A stretch of 5,503 bases of DNA from the NCBI GenBank assembly GCA_945875135.1, contig CAMCJO010000161.1:1-5503 (forward strand), given 5' to 3'. The number at the start of each line of letters is the position of its first letter. Position 1 is the first letter of the stretch. Source of the stretch: an uncultured Porphyromonas sp. GTDB taxonomy: Bacteria; Bacteroidota; Bacteroidia; Bacteroidales; Porphyromonadaceae. This document shows, piece by piece, positions 3,793 to 5,503 of this stretch. The notes beneath the pieces were generated by a model, which ran no database searches, was not told where the DNA came from, and saw nothing but the letters and a program-made list of their open reading frames with translations. The translations under genes were made by a program, and so were the position numbers.

Positions 3793-5502
3793 TTATGCAG
3801 TCGCCATTTCCTGTTCTTTGGCTATTCGTTCTTTCTCAACGATAACGATAGACAGCACGTCCTTTTTGATTTTGGTGTAGTTGGCTTTGATTATTTGGTC
3901 AAGCTCATCGTCTGTGAGCTGTTCGCCACGAAGGTTGTGCAGTAGCTGTGGCATCTCTTTGACATACTCCTTCTCTTCTGCCTTTACTTTAGCCACATCT
4001 ACCACAATCTGAGCGTTGAAAATCTTCTGCTCGATGCGTTGGTCAAACTCATCAGCCACGGCACCCACAAAGAACCCTTGTGTCAGTCCTGAGATTTTAG
4101 ATGCAGGAATGATGCTCTCCAGCTGTGTAGAAATAGATGTAGAGGTGTCGTTGCGGTTAATAGATATTGACTGACGCTGTTGTAGCACCTTGCCAAACCG
4201 CTCCGATAGCCATTTAGCCGTCTCTCCCACCACCTGTCCAGAGAAGATGTTGCCGACCGTGTTTTGGATAACCTTTGCCTCCTTATCACCGTAGTCTCGG
4301 ACCAGCTGTGAGAAGTCCTGAAATCCTAGGCATACCGCTACACGATTAGATCGTGCTGTTGCAATCAAGTTGTCCAGCCCACGGAAATAGATAGTCGGCA
4401 ACTCGTCAATGATAACAGAGCTTTTGAGCGTTCGCTTTTCCTCCCCTGTCTCCTTGTTCTTAATCTTCTTCTTGTTAATCAGCTTGACGATACGACTATT
4501 GTATAGACCCAGTGCAGCAGAGTAGATATTCTGCCTGTCGGGGTTGTTACCTACGACAAGCACCTTAGGGTCGTCAGGGTTGTTAATGTCTAGTGTAAAG
4601 TCGTTACCCGTCATCACCCAGTACAGCTGTGGTGAAATCATACGAGCGAGCGGAATTTTAGCCGAAGCGAGCTGTCCTTGTAACTGGTCTTGCGCTCCAC
4701 CCTTCCAAGCGTCCATAAAGGGTGCTAGGTAGTTTGCCAGCTCATCATAGCTCATTAGTATCTCAAAGATGTCTGAGTAAGGCTGGTTTAGGAACTCAAT
4801 AGCGTGTGGAAACGAGCAATACTGCCCGTTCTCATAAATCTTGAGATACCAAATGATGGCCGCAAAAAGAATGATAGGCGATTCGACGAAGAAATCACCC
4901 TGCTTTTGAATCCACGTACGGTTAAGATTTAACATGATGGTATAAGCACTCTCGTATGCGTCCGAGATGTCCGTCATAAACTCAGGTGCAATCGGGTTGC
5001 ACCGATGGCTCCTGCGAGGGTCGTCAAAGTTTATGATGTAGAATTGCGGTAACTTCTCATATTTTTCTGAGTGCTTAAGCAAGTGGTTGTAAGCAATGAT
5101 CGATAGGTCGGGAAACTTATAGTCGTATATGTACATTGAAAATCCCTTTTCAATCTGCTGTTTGATGTAGTTGTTGACCACTGCAAACGATTTACCAGAG
5201 CCTGGTGTTCCAAGGACAATCGAAGCTCTGTAAGGGTTTACCACATTTATCCAGCCATCGTTCCACTTCTGTTTGTAGTAAAACTTCGTAGGTATGTTGA
5301 CTGAGTTCTCGTTGACCATCAGCTGACGCTCCTGCTCAAAGCTCTCGTTTTCCACGTTGAATACGTCGTCCATTACGTTTTGCTTTAGAATGCGTGAAAT
5401 CCACGTGCCTCCCAGCATCAGGAAAACATATCCAGCCGATATAACTAACCCAAGTTTCACGGGAGGGATCGTGTAATGGTTGCTGGGTGCGGGCGGGAGC
5501 GT
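3793..5502 (-). CDS. mobC: Conjugative coupling ATPase MobC (TraG/VirD4 type), 5' end outside window
   Basis: This hexameric inner-membrane ATPase brings the relaxase-DNA complex to the type IV secretion channel. The frame stays open past GTG 5460 to the window edge (residues preceding it end NHYTIPPVKLG), so 569 residues are visible and the N-terminal membrane region, typically about 100 residues, is missing. Numbering from the Val at 5460, the last membrane helix is about residues 2-18 (KLGLVISAGYVFLMLGG). Walker A is GTPGSGKS at 84-91 (bases 5188-5211) and Walker B is VIIDELP at 349-355 with Asp352 and Glu353. Further family blocks include NFDDPRRSHRCNP at 144-156, ARSNRVAVCLGFQDFSQL at 369-386, and NTVGNIFSGQVVGETAKWLS at 400-419. 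A Lys/Glu-rich loop at 330-345 appears longer than in the CTnDOT-type proteins I recall. The match to Bacteroides MobC is near-continuous. A relaxase gene (mobB/mobA) would be expected to the right of the window. Confidence 0.95.
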   Translation of the reverse strand, partial: TLPPAPSNHYTIPPVKLGLVISAGYVFLMLGGTWISRILKQNVMDDVFNVENESFEQERQLMVNENSVNIPTKFYYKQKWNDGWINVVNPYRASIVLGTPGSGKSFAVVNNYIKQQIEKGFSMYIYDYKFPDLSIIAYNHLLKHSEKYEKLPQFYIINFDDPRRSHRCNPIAPEFMTDISDAYESAYTIMLNLNRTWIQKQGDFFVESPIILFAAIIWYLKIYENGQYCSFPHAIEFLNQPYSDIFEILMSYDELANYLAPFMDAWKGGAQDQLQGQLASAKIPLARMISPQLYWVMTGNDFTLDINNPDDPKVLVVGNNPDRQNIYSAALGLYNSRIVKLINKKKIKNKETGEEKRTLKSSVIIDELPTIYFRGLDNLIATARSNRVAVCLGFQDFSQLVRDYGDKEAKVIQNTVGNIFSGQVVGETAKWLSERFGKVLQQRQSISINRNDTSTSISTQLESIIPASKISGLTQGFFVGAVADEFDQRIEQKIFNAQIVVDVAKVKAEEKEYVKEMPQLLHNLRGEQLTDDELDQIIKANYTKIKKDVLSIVIVEKERIAKEQEMATA

Positions 5503-5503
5503 T

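Noticed and set aside
4083..4289. Alternative-frame reading frames inside mobC (also 4544-4732 and 5031-5219)
   Set aside because: mobC is strongly supported throughout its length; these are frame shadows.
5458..5460. GTG as the start codon of mobC
   Set aside because: The frame is open for 14 more codons to the window edge, and MobC proteins have additional membrane helices before this point, so this is an internal Val.

Overview
The window looks like part of an integrative conjugative element from a member of Bacteroidota, probably Bacteroidales. The evidence is the leftward gene at the right end, a MobC/TraG-type conjugative coupling ATPase of the CTnDOT kind, and two rightward operons preceded by the Bacteroidota -7 promoter box TAnnTTTG. 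Genus cannot be fixed from the sequence.

Layout from left to right. (1) Bases 2-541 hold the 3' end of a rightward gene that enters from outside the window; I do not recognise it. (2) Bases 554-1845 hold three tandem genes built of 24-residue MORN-variant (YwqK-like) repeats, closely spaced or overlapping. (3) Bases 1927-2339 hold the remains of an AbiE-type toxin-antitoxin locus. A complete small DUF6922-like antitoxin-side gene overlaps the first 31 codons of an AbiEii nucleotidyltransferase toxin, which is cut off just before its expected GGTALAL-type motif. (4) The cut coincides with a 55-bp sequence containing a 19-bp-stem hairpin that looks like a terminator. An inverted copy, 51 of 55 bases matching, lies at 3721-3775. 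(5) Between the two copies is a compact three-gene operon with its own promoter box: a PARP/ART-fold protein (192 aa), a 75-aa protein ending in LAA, and a SecB-like chaperone (140 aa). (6) Bases 3793-5502 hold mobC on the minus strand, convergent with that operon and open at its 5' end.

The main result is the 2481-3719 operon. Its content and order (ADP-ribosyltransferase-like toxin, small antitoxin candidate, SecB-like chaperone) match a toxin-antitoxin-chaperone system of the CmdTAC type, known in E. coli as an anti-phage system in which the toxin ADP-ribosylates mRNA. My reading is a divergent Bacteroidota version carried as cargo on a conjugative element. It sits in a palindrome-bounded cassette that appears to have displaced most of an older AbiE system. 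The likely working model, by analogy only, is that the chaperone keeps the unstable antitoxin folded, the antitoxin restrains the toxin, and disturbance of the chaperone during infection frees the toxin.

No tRNA, rRNA, CRISPR array, intact transposase or origin of transfer was seen. The only non-coding stretches are short (1846-1959, 2340-2480, 3720-3792) and are covered by the promoter and terminator entries.
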